64,000 nucleotides of DNA, taken from an uncultured Collinsella sp. (GTDB lineage Bacteria; Actinomycetota; Coriobacteriia; Coriobacteriales; Coriobacteriaceae). The stretch's first letter is position 1. Each line of letters begins with the position of its first letter. Below the pieces are notes generated by a model. The model worked only from the letters and a program-made list of their open reading frames with translations. It did not search any database and was not told the DNA's origin. Shown one piece after another: positions 43,981 through 52,719 of this stretch. The translations under genes and the position numbers were made by a program. Location: NCBI GenBank assembly GCA_958435945.1, contig CAUBIC010000008.1, positions 39,880 through 103,879 of the forward strand, given 5' to 3'.

Positions 43981-44397
43981 ATGGCCGAGGACAATAGGAA
44001 CAAACCGCTGTACATGATCAGCGTGGCGGCCGAGCTGACCGGCATGCATCCGCAGACTCTGCGCGTCTACGAGTCCAAGGGCCTGGTGAACCCCCAGCGC
44101 TCGGGCGGCAACACGCGTCTGTATTCGCGTGCCGATATCGAGCGCCTGGAGCTCATCAACCAGCTGACCGACGAGGGCATCAACCTTGCCGGCGTGGTGC
44201 GCATCCTCGATATGAAGGAGCGTGCCGAGGAGCGCGAGCGCGAGAACGAGAAGCTCCGCGCCCGCGTTCGCCAGCTCGAGGACGAGCTGCACGAGTACAA
44301 GATGCAGAAGAAGATCACCGCCCTGGCCCCGCGCGACGGCTCGGTCAACCCCGAACAGGTCATGCGCAAGCTGCTGGGCGCCGGCGGGGATTTGTAG
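43981..44397 (+). CDS. hspR: Heat-shock repressor HspR (MerR family)
   Basis: This 138-residue regulator has a MerR-type winged helix (MISVAAELTGMHPQTLRVYE, residues 12-31, then SGGNTRLYSRADIERL) and a C-terminal coiled coil (MKERAEERERENEKL). HspR uses DnaK as co-repressor in Streptomyces and Mycobacterium. Position at the end of the dnaK operon fits autoregulation. A structured repeat begins at the last base of its stop codon. Confidence 0.95.
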   Translation: MAEDNRNKPLYMISVAAELTGMHPQTLRVYESKGLVNPQRSGGNTRLYSRADIERLELINQLTDEGINLAGVVRILDMKERAEERERENEKLRARVRQLEDELHEYKMQKKITALAPRDGSVNPEQVMRKLLGAGGDL

Positions 44398-44545
44398 TTA
44401 CGCGGGTTTACCAACCCGCGTAACCAGTTGACGCTGCAAGCCCGTCAGAGCGGCAATCTGCCTTTCAACTTCGGCGGCATGATCAAAAGATCAATGCCGC
44501 CTTGTTTCAAGGCACCTTGCTCGCTCTGGCGGGCTTTCGCTGTCC
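44397..44545 (+). repeat. Structured element, copy 3 (GACGCTG family)
   Basis: Hairpin 1 is GTTACGCGGGTT-TACC-AACCCGCGTAAC (44397-44424). The main stem pairs AAGCCCGTCAGAGCG with CGCTCTGGCGGGCTT. Inner stems are GCAA/TTGC and TGCCTT/AAGGCA across a TC/CC loop, with tip GATC-AAAA-GATC. It ends with CGCTGTCC. The changes against copy 2 keep the pairing. Confidence 0.88.
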
Positions 44546-44579
44546 GCGCCAAAATATCGGCGTTGCCATGGCCCGGATG

Positions 44580-44699
44580 CGGCACTTGGGGACGTTCCTC
44601 ACTTTGGAAATACGGCCCGCTCGCTGTCCGTCCTCTACCTGCGGCGTTGCCTTGCTCCGGATGCGGTAGTCATGGGGGACGTTCTTAAATGACTAGTCG
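44580..44699. repeat. GGGGACG motifs and palindrome
   Basis: CACTTGGGGACGTTCCTC (44582) is followed at 44612-44699 by an 88-base stretch nearly identical to 22655-22733, including the palindrome TAGTCAT/AAATGACTA with loop GGGGGACGTTCTT. No gene is seen between 44545 and 44867. Confidence 0.7.
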
Positions 44700-44867
44700 A
44701 AGGGACACTCTTACACCAAATCTGCCGGCCCTCGCCGGGCTCGTCCTTTACTTTACCGAGATAAAGTGAACGCGCAGATTCGTAACCCACTTGCAACCGT
44801 TCTATGGCACGATATTGAACGAATGTATGCTATGCGCCCAAATCTTTTGGGCAGAGTGGGAGACAGT

Positions 44868-47168
44868 ATGGTCAAGCTGTACGAGGACGGCATCTACCTG
44901 CGCGGCGGCAGCGAGGTTGTGCCTGCGGCCGAGGCCGCCGAGCGCGGTATTACGCAGACGCCCGAGGATGCCAAGCGTGGCACCATCGCGTATTCGATCC
45001 TCCAGGCACACAATACGTCCGGAGATCCCGAGGCGCTCAAGATTCGCTTCGATGCCATGGCGAGCCATGACATCACCTTTGTCGGCATCATCCAGACGGC
45101 GCGCGCCTCGGGCATGGAGCAGTTTCCGCTGCCTTACGTGCTCACCAACTGCCATAACTCGCTGTGCGCCGTGGGCGGCACCATCAACGAGGACGACCAC
45201 GTCTTTGGTCTCTCGGCTGCTAAGAAGTACGGCGGCATCTTCGTCCCGCCGCACATCGCCGTCATCCACTCCTTTATGCGTGAGAACTTCGCCGGTTGCG
45301 GCAAGATGATCTTGGGTTCCGACTCGCACACCCGCTACGGCGCCCTGGGCACCATGGCCGTGGGCGAGGGCGGCGGCGAGTTGGCCAAACAGCTGCTGCG
45401 CGACACCTACGACGCTGCCTATCCCGGCGTCGTCGCCATCTACCTCACGGGCGCCCCACGCCCCGGCGTCGGTCCGCACGATGTGGCGCTCGCCATCATC
45501 CGCGCCGTCTTTGCCAAGGGCTACGTCAAGAACAAGGTCATGGAGTTTGTGGGCCCGGGCATCGCGAGCATGACGACCGATTACCGCAACGGCGTCGATG
45601 TCATGACCACCGAGACCACCTGCCTGTCGAGCATTTGGGCCACCGACGAGGACACACACGCGTTTTTGACCATGCACGGCCGCGGCGACGACTACCGCGA
45701 GCTCAAGCCCGCCGATGTCGCCTACTATGACGGCTGCGTCGAGGTCGACCTGTCGAGCATCAAGCCCATGATCGCGCTGCCGTTCCATCCTTCCAACGGC
45801 TTCGAGATTGACGAGCTCAACGAGAACCTCGAGGACATCCTGCATGAGGTGGAGCTCGAGGCTGCCAAGATCGGCGAGGGCAAGACGCACTTTAGCCTGC
45901 TCGACAAGATCGTCGACGGCAAGCTGCACGTGCAGCAGGGCGTTATCGCCGGCTGCTCGGGCGGCAACTACGACTCCGTGGTCCAGGCTGCCCGCGTGCT
46001 CAAGGGCGCCAACACCGGCTGCGGCGAGTTCTCGCTGTCGGTCTATCCCACGAGCCAGCCCGTGGCGCTCGAGCTCACGCGTCGCGGCTATATCTACGAC
46101 CTTATGGAGGCCGGCGCAATCGTGCGCACGGCGTTCTGCGGCCCGTGCTTCGGTGCCGGCGACACGCCCGCCAACAACGGCCTGTCCATCCGCCACACCA
46201 CGCGCAACTTCCCCAATCGCGAGGGTTCCAAGCCGGGTAATGGCCAGCTGAGCGCCGTGGCCCTGATGGACGCCCGCTCCATTGCGGCGACGGCTGCCAA
46301 CGGCGGCGTCCTGACGCCGGCGACCGACCTGCCCGAGGAGACTTGGGACGAGGCCTGCGAGTACACCTTTGACGACGCGCCGTACAAAAAGCGCGTGTAC
46401 TGGGGCTTTGGCAAGGCGGAGCCTGCCGACGAGCTGGTCGAAGGCCCCAACATCAAGCCGTGGCCCGCGATGGAGCCCCTCGGCGACGACATCCTGCTCA
46501 AGGTGTGCTCCAAGATCATGGACCCGGTCACCACGACCGACGAGCTCATCCCTTCGGGTGAGACGAGCTCCTTCCGCTCCAACCCGCTGGGCCTGGCCGA
46601 GTTTACGCTCAGCCGCCGCGATCCGGCCTACGTGGACCGCTCCAAGGAGGTCGACGCCGTGGAGAAGCGTCGCGTTGCCGGTGAAGCCGCGGGCGACCTG
46701 GCGGCGCTCGATGCCGAGCTTGCAAGCGTGTTTGAGGCACTGGCCGGCGCCGGTGTCGCGGCCGATGCCAAGGCGACTGAGTACGGCTCCATGCTCTATG
46801 CCAAGAAGCCCGGTGACGGTTCTGCCCGTGAGCAGGCTGCGAGCTGCCAGCGCGTGATCGGTGGCCTGGCCAACATCGTCCACGAGTACGCCACCAAGCG
46901 TTATCGCTCCAACGTGATGAACTGGGGCATGGTGCCCTTCCAGATGGAGGCCGAGCCCAACTTTGAGGTGGGCGACTACGTCTTTGTGCCGGGTATACGC
47001 GACGCGCTCGATGGCGACCTAAAGGACATCGCCGCCTACGTGGTGCGCGCCGACGGTGCGGTCGAGCAGATTAAGCTCTACATTGCCGATATGACGGCGG
47101 AGGAGCGTGCCATCGTCAAGGCCGGCTGCTTGATCAACTACAACAAGTTCAAGGCCGCTGCCGAGTAA
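44868..47168 (+). CDS. Aconitase-family hydratase (YbhJ-like)
   Basis: This 766-residue FeS (de)hydratase resembles E. coli YbhJ more than the classical aconitases. The three cluster cysteines are in IAGCSGGNY and AFCGPCFG. SDSHTRYGALGTMAVGEGGGE and the swivel-domain block TYGSMLY-like TEYGSMLYAKK fit the superfamily. GGGAG lies six bases before ATG 44868, so the longer frame from 44766 is not used. The gene is alone. No citrate synthase or isocitrate dehydrogenase is nearby, so its substrate may not be citrate. Confidence 0.85.
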   Translation: MVKLYEDGIYLRGGSEVVPAAEAAERGITQTPEDAKRGTIAYSILQAHNTSGDPEALKIRFDAMASHDITFVGIIQTARASGMEQFPLPYVLTNCHNSLCAVGGTINEDDHVFGLSAAKKYGGIFVPPHIAVIHSFMRENFAGCGKMILGSDSHTRYGALGTMAVGEGGGELAKQLLRDTYDAAYPGVVAIYLTGAPRPGVGPHDVALAIIRAVFAKGYVKNKVMEFVGPGIASMTTDYRNGVDVMTTETTCLSSIWATDEDTHAFLTMHGRGDDYRELKPADVAYYDGCVEVDLSSIKPMIALPFHPSNGFEIDELNENLEDILHEVELEAAKIGEGKTHFSLLDKIVDGKLHVQQGVIAGCSGGNYDSVVQAARVLKGANTGCGEFSLSVYPTSQPVALELTRRGYIYDLMEAGAIVRTAFCGPCFGAGDTPANNGLSIRHTTRNFPNREGSKPGNGQLSAVALMDARSIAATAANGGVLTPATDLPEETWDEACEYTFDDAPYKKRVYWGFGKAEPADELVEGPNIKPWPAMEPLGDDILLKVCSKIMDPVTTTDELIPSGETSSFRSNPLGLAEFTLSRRDPAYVDRSKEVDAVEKRRVAGEAAGDLAALDAELASVFEALAGAGVAADAKATEYGSMLYAKKPGDGSAREQAASCQRVIGGLANIVHEYATKRYRSNVMNWGMVPFQMEAEPNFEVGDYVFVPGIRDALDGDLKDIAAYVVRADGAVEQIKLYIADMTAEERAIVKAGCLINYNKFKAAAE

Positions 47169-47179
47169 CTCTGCTGTAC

Positions 47180-47251
47180 GCCCCGGCCACACCTTTCCCT
47201 CGTGCTCACGCGCTTCGCGAGGGTCGCCCGAGGGAAAGGTGTGTCCGGGGC
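47180..47251. repeat. Long inverted repeat after the hydratase gene
   Basis: There are 23-base arms (starting GCCCCGGCCACACC) with one G-T mismatch, around a loop that itself contains GCGCTTCGC. It may help end the hydratase transcript. Confidence 0.75.
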
Positions 47252-47305
47252 TACTGCGACGTTCTCGTTGGGTCTTGAGGGACGCCAAAAATAGACTTGC
47301 TTGAT

Positions 47306-47339
47306 GCCGCCTCTTTTTATTGGGGCGGCTTCTTTTTGT
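47306..47339 (+). terminator. Terminator upstream of the repeat array
   Basis: GCCGCCTC and GGGGCGGC form a stem around TTTTTATT, followed by TTCTTTTT. Confidence 0.7.
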
Positions 47340-47344
47340 CGAAA

Positions 47345-47578
47345 ACCACCACGAAGGGGCAGGCGCCTTTGTGGTGGTCCGCGGTTTGTCTCGTTCTGTA
47401 ACAGGTAGACCCTTATTTGCCGAGTAGTTGTTACAGATTTAGATAAACGGGAACTGCTGAACATTTCGTCTCGATCTGTAACATCTGAGGTCCAAAACGG
47501 CAGCTAGATGTTACAGATCGAGATGGTGAACGCCGGGGCCGAAGATCATCACAAAGGCTCCTGTCCCCTTTGTGGTGG
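47345..47578. repeat. Repeat array: CCACCACAAAG hairpin, two CTGTAACA hairpins, CCACCACAAAG hairpin
   Basis: The outer hairpins are at 47345-47378 and 47545-47578. The CTGTAACA-type units are at 47388-47448 and 47468-47524. Order and composition resemble the arrays at 46-236 and 49216-49477, and the variable loop differs in each unit. Confidence 0.85.
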
Positions 47579-47632
47579 TGGGGGCGAGCTCGATGTTGCC
47601 GTGCTCGTTGAGCGACATTCCAATGAGCGCCT

Positions 47633-48301
47633 CTACAGGATTTCATCCGAGTTGGCGGGTTTGGTTGTTTTGGGGATGCCGAGTTTGGATGACGCGAAAT
47701 CGTCAACACTGCCCTTGATTCCGTCTCTGGTGTAGACGGTGATCATATAGGTGCTGTGCCCGAATTCGCTCTTGTCGCGTATTGCCCAGGCATCCCAGTA
47801 GGCGGCCCCACTTCGCCCTTTGATTTTTCCGACACGGCGGAGTTCTGTTCGCTTTAATTGCTGGTCGCTATCGATGGTTCGACCGGCCTCCTCGGTGAGC
47901 CCGCACTGCCCAAGTAGCTTGTCGAGGACTTGGTTCATGTGGCACTCGTCGGTGTTTGGAGCATAGTCGTAGGCGAGGGTGATGGAGTCGAGGGGCTGGT
48001 CGTCGATCAAATAATTCATCGTCTGAGGTTCAAGGCTGAAATGGGGGAAGCATCCATCAATCGTTCCGAGCAGTGGCAACTTTGACCGCCAAATTCCGGT
48101 GGGAATTCCATCTTCGTAAAACACGCCGCGACAGATAAAGGAAAGCGAGGTGGCACGCGAGCCGGCGTCGATCATCCCGCAAAGATCGAAGGGCGAGGCG
48201 ATACCAAAAGAAAAGGGCGTGATGACGATAAGGAAGAGCATCACGATGGGTATGGCGAGAATGGCGATGACGTTGCGACCGGTGGAATGAGGCGGCTTCA
48301 T
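47633..48301 (-). CDS. Membrane-anchored protein of unknown function
   Basis: This 222-residue protein has one N-terminal transmembrane helix (NVIAILAIPIVMLFLIVITP, about residues 9-28) and an exported domain with several cysteines (DLCGM, FICRG, DGCFP, DECHM, GQCGL). AGGAG lies five bases before ATG 48301. No family is recognised. Its layout (short anchor, then about 180 residues) is like that of the protein at 48503, which is transcribed away from it. GC content is somewhat lower than in neighbours. Repeat arrays lie on both sides of the gene pair, which is compatible with acquisition or rearrangement. Confidence 0.65.
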   Translation of the reverse strand: MKPPHSTGRNVIAILAIPIVMLFLIVITPFSFGIASPFDLCGMIDAGSRATSLSFICRGVFYEDGIPTGIWRSKLPLLGTIDGCFPHFSLEPQTMNYLIDDQPLDSITLAYDYAPNTDECHMNQVLDKLLGQCGLTEEAGRTIDSDQQLKRTELRRVGKIKGRSGAAYWDAWAIRDKSEFGHSTYMITVYTRDGIKGSVDDFASSKLGIPKTTKPANSDEIL

Positions 48302-48411
48302 ATGCGCTCCTCGAGACAAAGATCTGTTGAGGATAGGCAGAAATGGATATGTTCAGAGAACAATTCAAGTTTAATCTCATGGCGCGAGATGGTCGACCGT
48401 TAGCGTCGAAA

Positions 48412-48446
48412 ACCACCACAAAGGTGCCTGTCCCCTTTGTGGTGGT
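48412..48446. repeat. CCACCACAAAG hairpin between the two anchored proteins
   Basis: ACCACCACAAAGG and CCTTTGTGGTGGT flank TGCCTGTCC. The loop is identical to that at 210-218. Confidence 0.88.
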
Positions 48447-48502
48447 GAGGAGCGCGCGGCTTCTTTTGGTAATAGTGTTAGCTGGCGGTATCATTAGTAC
48501 AG

Positions 48503-49207
48503 GTGGCGAAGGTTTGCATTGTGGGGTGTTTTGCCGTGAGCCGTTCTGCCCGTATTGGATTGATTGTCTTGGCGCTTGCGATCGCTGTGGTTGGCGCGGG
48601 CGCTGTCGGTATGGCATTTCTACCTGCTGCGGTGACGGAGCCGGTGGTCAAGCCTGTGACTCAATCTGTCGAACTTCTGACCGGCGACGACAAGCCCGAG
48701 ACCATTACCGTTGATTTTGATGAGCAGCCGGCTGTGCTGGGTATTAGCAATTATCCGCGTATTCAGCTTGGGGCCATGCGCTATACCACGGATACAAGCC
48801 TGATCGATAGGGCGTCCGAGCTACTCAAGGGCAAAACATTTAAGCGTTGGTACGGGTATGCGTCCTATCGGGCAAAAGCGAACGACATGGTTGGCGGATG
48901 CCACTCTTCCATCGAGCTGGACACTGCAAACGGCGCAAAGTTATGTGATGTCTCGTACGATCCGGGCTACGAGGGCAATGAGGGTCCGGGCATCTACATC
49001 ATGGACGGCGATGTCGCCTATGTCATGGAGGGCGACCAGACCGAGCTCAACGATTTTATGGGTCAGTGTATCCAAGATGCCTATAAACAGACCTGCTTGC
49101 CTGACCCGCAGACTGCACGCGATAGTGGGTCTGCCCGTACATGGCTGTTCGAGGATGAGATGCCCTGGACCGTCGAATCGGGAAGTACGGGTTCGGCGAA
49201 GGAGTAG
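48503..49207 (+). CDS. Membrane-anchored protein of unknown function
   Basis: This protein has up to 234 residues, with one N-terminal transmembrane helix (IGLIVLALAIAVVGAGAVGMAF) and an exported domain with paired cysteines (GGCHSS, KLCDVS, GQCIQ, QTCLP). The start is uncertain: GTG 48503, or GTG 48536, which places the basic SRSAR directly before the helix; neither has a strong ribosome site. The gene is divergent from 47633-48301 and separated from it by a repeat hairpin. No family is recognised. The similar architecture suggests that the two have related roles at the cell surface. Confidence 0.62.
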   Translation: MAKVCIVGCFAVSRSARIGLIVLALAIAVVGAGAVGMAFLPAAVTEPVVKPVTQSVELLTGDDKPETITVDFDEQPAVLGISNYPRIQLGAMRYTTDTSLIDRASELLKGKTFKRWYGYASYRAKANDMVGGCHSSIELDTANGAKLCDVSYDPGYEGNEGPGIYIMDGDVAYVMEGDQTELNDFMGQCIQDAYKQTCLPDPQTARDSGSARTWLFEDEMPWTVESGSTGSAKE

Positions 49208-49215
49208 AGACCGCG

Positions 49216-49477
49216 ACCACCACAAAGGTGCCTGTCCTCTTTGTGGTGGTTTTCGGTCTGTCTCGATCTGTAACATCTTGGCCGCTAAAAGTGGGCCTGG
49301 TGTTACAGATTTAGATTTTTGATCCGGGTGTTTTCTGTTCGTCTCGATTTGTAACAGATAGAGCTCTATTTGCTGACTAGATGTTACAGATTTAGATAAA
49401 CGGGTGCCGCTGGTCATTTCATCTCGATCTGTAACATCTAGAGCCATAAACAGCCGCTAGATGTTACAGATTGAGAT
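49216..49477. repeat. Repeat array: CCACCACAAAG hairpin and three CTGTAACA hairpins
   Basis: The first hairpin is at 49216-49250. Units follow at 49261-49315, 49341-49401 and 49421-49477. The last two have arms TCTCGAT(C/T)TGTAACA and TGTTACAGAT(T)(T/G)AGA with CTAGA next to the loop. This is the largest array of the family in the window. Confidence 0.85.
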
Positions 49478-49538
49478 AGTAAGGGGACGAGGCTGTAGCG
49501 GGTGAGCGCACCTGCTCCCTATCTTTCAATCACTCAGA

Positions 49539-49565
49539 AAATCTTATATATAGAGACTTAGATTT
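49539..49565. promoter_or_regulatory. Heat-shock operator upstream of clpB (HspR-type)
   Basis: AAATCTTATAT, six variable bases, then ACTTAGATTT, as before dnaK (39961). It lies 90 bases before the clpB start. Confidence 0.65.
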
Positions 49566-49654
49566 GTGTATAAGATCGTACAAAGCTGGCAACAATACTT
49601 CTCGAACAACGTGAAGCCGCCCCGTAGGGCGGCCACCCCAAGAGAGGTGATTCC

Positions 49655-52282
49655 ATGAGAATCGATAAGCTAGCTATGACGTCGCGCGAGGCGCTGCAGA
49701 CCGCCATGAGCACGGCTGCCGACGCGCAGGCCGGCGCGGTGGAGCCGATTCACCTGCTGTCCGCCCTGCTCGGTGCCGGCGAGCGCAATATCTCCGTGAT
49801 CATCGAGCGCATCGGTGCCGACCCGGCTCAGCTTGCACGCTCCACGCAGGATGCCATTGACCACGCGCCCAAGGTTTCCGGCGAGGGTCAGCAGATGGGT
49901 CTTTCCAACGAGCTCGTCCGCGTCATCGAGAAGGCCGAGAAGAAGGCCACCAAGATGGGCGACAGCTTTGTGGTGACTGAACATTTGCTGATGGCGCTTG
50001 CCGAGGACAAGGGCGAGGCCGGTCGTGTACTGCGCGACGCCGGCGTCACCAAGGAGCGCATCGAGCAGGTCTACGAGGAGCTGCGCGGCGATGACCGCGT
50101 GACGTCTGCCGAGGACAAGACCCAGTTTGAGGCGCTGGAGCAGTACGGTCGCAATATCTGCGACCTTGCCCGCGCCGGCAAGCTTGACCCGGTCATCGGC
50201 CGTACCGACGAGATCCGCCGTACCATTCAGGTCCTGTCCCGCCGCACCAAGAACAACCCCGTGCTCATCGGCGAGCCGGGCGTCGGCAAAACTGCTATCG
50301 TCGAGGGCATCGCCCAGCGTATCGTGGCCGGCGACGTGCCGAGTACGCTGCGCGACCGCGACCTTATCGAGCTCGACATGAGCGCGCTGGTCGCCGGCGC
50401 TAAGTACCGCGGCGAGTTCGAGGACCGCTTGAAGGCCGTACTCAAAGAAGTGCAAAAATCCGAGGGCAAGGTCATCCTGTTCATCGATGAGCTCCACACC
50501 ATCGTGGGCGCGGGTGCCACCGAGGGCTCCATGGACGCCGGCAACATCCTCAAGCCGGCGCTCGCCCGCGGCGATCTGCATGCGATCGGCGCGACCACGC
50601 TCGACGAATACCGCAAGTACATCGAGAAGGACGCGGCGCTCGCCCGTCGTTTCCAGACCGTTATGGTCAGCGAGCCTACCGTCGAGGACACCATCTCAAT
50701 CCTGCGTGGCCTCAAGGAGAAGTACGAGATCTTCCACGGCGTGCACATCACCGATAGCGCGCTCGTGGCCGCCGCCGACCTCTCCGATCGCTACATCGCC
50801 GACCGTTTCCTGCCCGACAAGGCCATCGACCTGGTCGACGAGGCCGCAAGCCGTCTGCGCATGGAGCTCGACAGCATGCCGGTCGAGATCGACGCCACCA
50901 CGCGTCAGCTCACCCAGCTGCAGATCGAGGAACAGGCGCTCATGAAGGAGACCGACGACGCCTCCAAGGAGCGTCTGGAGGCCCTGCGCCAAGAGATTGC
51001 CGAGGTCCAGGAAAAGCTCAACGTGCAAAAGGCCGGCTGGCTCAACCAGAAGAACGCCATCGACCACGTGCAGGAGCTTAAGGGCCAGCTCGACGAGGCC
51101 AAGAGCGAAGAGGAGCGCGCGACGCGCAACGGCGACCTGGGCCGTGCGTCCGAGCTGCGCTACTCCGTGATTCCGGGTCTGCAGCAGCAGATTCAGGATT
51201 CCGAGGCTGCGCTCGAGGCGCAAAAGCAGCAGGACGGCGAGGGCCTCAACGAGCAGGTGACCTCCGATGAGATCGCCGAGGTCGTGAGTGCCTGGACCGG
51301 CGTGCCCGTGTCCAAGATGATGCAGGGCGAGCTCGACAAGCTGAAGGGCCTGGAGGGCGAGCTGCATAAGCGCGTCATCGGCCAGGACGAGGCCGTCTCC
51401 GCCGTCGCCGCGGCTGTGCGCCGCAGCCGTGCGGGCCTCTCCGATCCGGACAAGCCCATCGGCAGCTTCTTCTTCCTGGGCCCCACCGGCGTGGGCAAGA
51501 CCGAGCTCGCCAAGGCACTTGCCGAGTGCCTGTTCGATGACGAGCGCGCGCTCGTGCGTATCGACATGTCCGAGTACATGGAGAAGTTCAGCGTCCAGCG
51601 TCTGATCGGTGCGCCCCCGGGATACGTGGGTTACGACGAGGGCGGCCAGCTCACTGAGGCCGTGCGCCGTCGTCCGTACTCCGTGATCTTGCTCGACGAG
51701 ATGGAGAAGGCCCATCCAGATGTCTTCAACGTGCTGCTGCAGGTGCTCGACGACGGCCGTCTGACCGATGGCCAGGGTCGCCAGGTGTCCTTCAAGAACA
51801 CGATTATCATCATGACGTCCAACGTGGGCTCCAAGGCCATCGCCGATCTGTCCGGTAAGGACGAGGAGGAGATGCGCCATCAGGTCGATGCCGCCATGGC
51901 TCAGACCTTCCGCCCCGAGTTCCTCAACCGTATCGACGATATCGTGGTGTTCCATCCGCTCGGCATGGCGCAGATCGAGAAGATCGTCGACATCCAGCTT
52001 GCCGACGTTCGCGCACGCCTGGCCAAGGAGCGCATGACGCTTGCCATCACCCCGGCGGCCAAGCAGATGCTCGCCGTGGGTGGCCTGGACCCCGTGTTCG
52101 GTGCCCGTCCGCTCAAGCGCCTGGTCCAGCGCGAGGTCGTGGACGCCATCGCCGCCGCCATCATCGACGGCACGGTGCGCGAGGGCGATCAGGTGACGGT
52201 CGATGCCGACAAGGACGGCGGCTTTGCCGTCGTGTGCGACGACACGCCGGCGGCCACCTACGAGGTTCCCGACGCCAAGTAG
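49655..52282 (+). CDS. clpB: Disaggregase ClpB
   Basis: This 875-residue AAA+ chaperone rescues aggregated proteins together with DnaK. In order: an N-terminal repeat domain (1-145), AAA-1 with GEPGVGKT and the substrate loop KYRGEFEDRL, a long coiled-coil middle domain (about 405-525), AAA-2 with LGPTGVGKTEL and the pore loop GAPPGYVGYDEGG, and a C-terminal small domain. AGAGAGG lies before the ATG. The operator shared with dnaK points to HspR control. Confidence 0.98.
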   Translation: MRIDKLAMTSREALQTAMSTAADAQAGAVEPIHLLSALLGAGERNISVIIERIGADPAQLARSTQDAIDHAPKVSGEGQQMGLSNELVRVIEKAEKKATKMGDSFVVTEHLLMALAEDKGEAGRVLRDAGVTKERIEQVYEELRGDDRVTSAEDKTQFEALEQYGRNICDLARAGKLDPVIGRTDEIRRTIQVLSRRTKNNPVLIGEPGVGKTAIVEGIAQRIVAGDVPSTLRDRDLIELDMSALVAGAKYRGEFEDRLKAVLKEVQKSEGKVILFIDELHTIVGAGATEGSMDAGNILKPALARGDLHAIGATTLDEYRKYIEKDAALARRFQTVMVSEPTVEDTISILRGLKEKYEIFHGVHITDSALVAAADLSDRYIADRFLPDKAIDLVDEAASRLRMELDSMPVEIDATTRQLTQLQIEEQALMKETDDASKERLEALRQEIAEVQEKLNVQKAGWLNQKNAIDHVQELKGQLDEAKSEEERATRNGDLGRASELRYSVIPGLQQQIQDSEAALEAQKQQDGEGLNEQVTSDEIAEVVSAWTGVPVSKMMQGELDKLKGLEGELHKRVIGQDEAVSAVAAAVRRSRAGLSDPDKPIGSFFFLGPTGVGKTELAKALAECLFDDERALVRIDMSEYMEKFSVQRLIGAPPGYVGYDEGGQLTEAVRRRPYSVILLDEMEKAHPDVFNVLLQVLDDGRLTDGQGRQVSFKNTIIIMTSNVGSKAIADLSGKDEEEMRHQVDAAMAQTFRPEFLNRIDDIVVFHPLGMAQIEKIVDIQLADVRARLAKERMTLAITPAAKQMLAVGGLDPVFGARPLKRLVQREVVDAIAAAIIDGTVREGDQVTVDADKDGGFAVVCDDTPAATYEVPDAK

Positions 52283-52326
52283 ATTTTGGGCCATGCCTTA
52301 AAAACTACTAGCCGTCTCTAAACGCC

Positions 52327-52363
52327 AAGGGCGGCGGATCCAATTGGGTCCGCCGCCCTTTTT
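52327..52363 (+). terminator. Terminator of clpB
   Basis: AAGGGCGGCGGATCC pairs with GGGTCCGCCGCCCTT (one G-T pair at the tip), followed by TTTT. Confidence 0.92.
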
Positions 52364-52413
52364 CGTGCGACAATCGATGATGTTGAACGGATGCGATGCG
52401 AGGAGCTATGCAG

Positions 52414-52587
52414 ATGAAAGACGAGATCAAGACAAGCGCGCCGGCGCCCAAGCCCACGTCCAAACCGGCACCCAAGCCGCGCGACCCCTACATCCGTGCC
52501 GAGAACGAGGACGACGACGGCTACGATCCCTACAGCGATCGCCGCCCCGAGCGCGAGCCGCTGTTCGAAGCCGATCCGTGGCGCTGA
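52414..52587 (+). CDS. Small Pro-rich acidic protein, unknown
   Basis: This 57-residue protein begins MKDEIKTSAPAPKPTSKPAP, has an acidic middle (ENEDDDGYDPYSD) and ends EPLFEADPWR. AGGAG lies 8 bases before ATG 52414; ATGs at 52396 and 52408 are less well placed. It is predicted disordered. The position right after the clpB terminator and a good ribosome site support it being a gene. No function can be given. Confidence 0.5.
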   Translation: MKDEIKTSAPAPKPTSKPAPKPRDPYIRAENEDDDGYDPYSDRRPEREPLFEADPWR

Positions 52588-52611
52588 GTGCCACCCAAAA
52601 GGGCACCAATA

Positions 52612-52678
52612 AGTTGCGGTGAAATAGGAACTGTTTTGCGGTTTGACCAGCAAAAACAGTCCCTATTTCACCGCAACT
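52612..52678. repeat. ACAGTCCC palindrome
   Basis: AGTTGCGGTGAAATAGG pairs with CCTATTTCACCGCAACT, extended by ACTGTTTT/AAAACAGT, around GCGGTTTGACCAGC. The core ACAGTCCC places it in the GGGACAG family. Confidence 0.88.
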
Positions 52679-52719
52679 GCGTTAGGGATGTGGGTGTTGG
52701 ACGGCTGTCTTCGGGCCGG

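Noticed and set aside
44802..46883. Long minus-strand frame opposite the aconitase-family gene
   Set aside because: Antisense of a confident gene; no ribosome site or motif.
49256..49478. CRISPR array
   Set aside because: Units recur at about 80 bases, but the repeats are long palindromes whose arms flank the variable part, there are only two or three units per site, and no cas gene is present.
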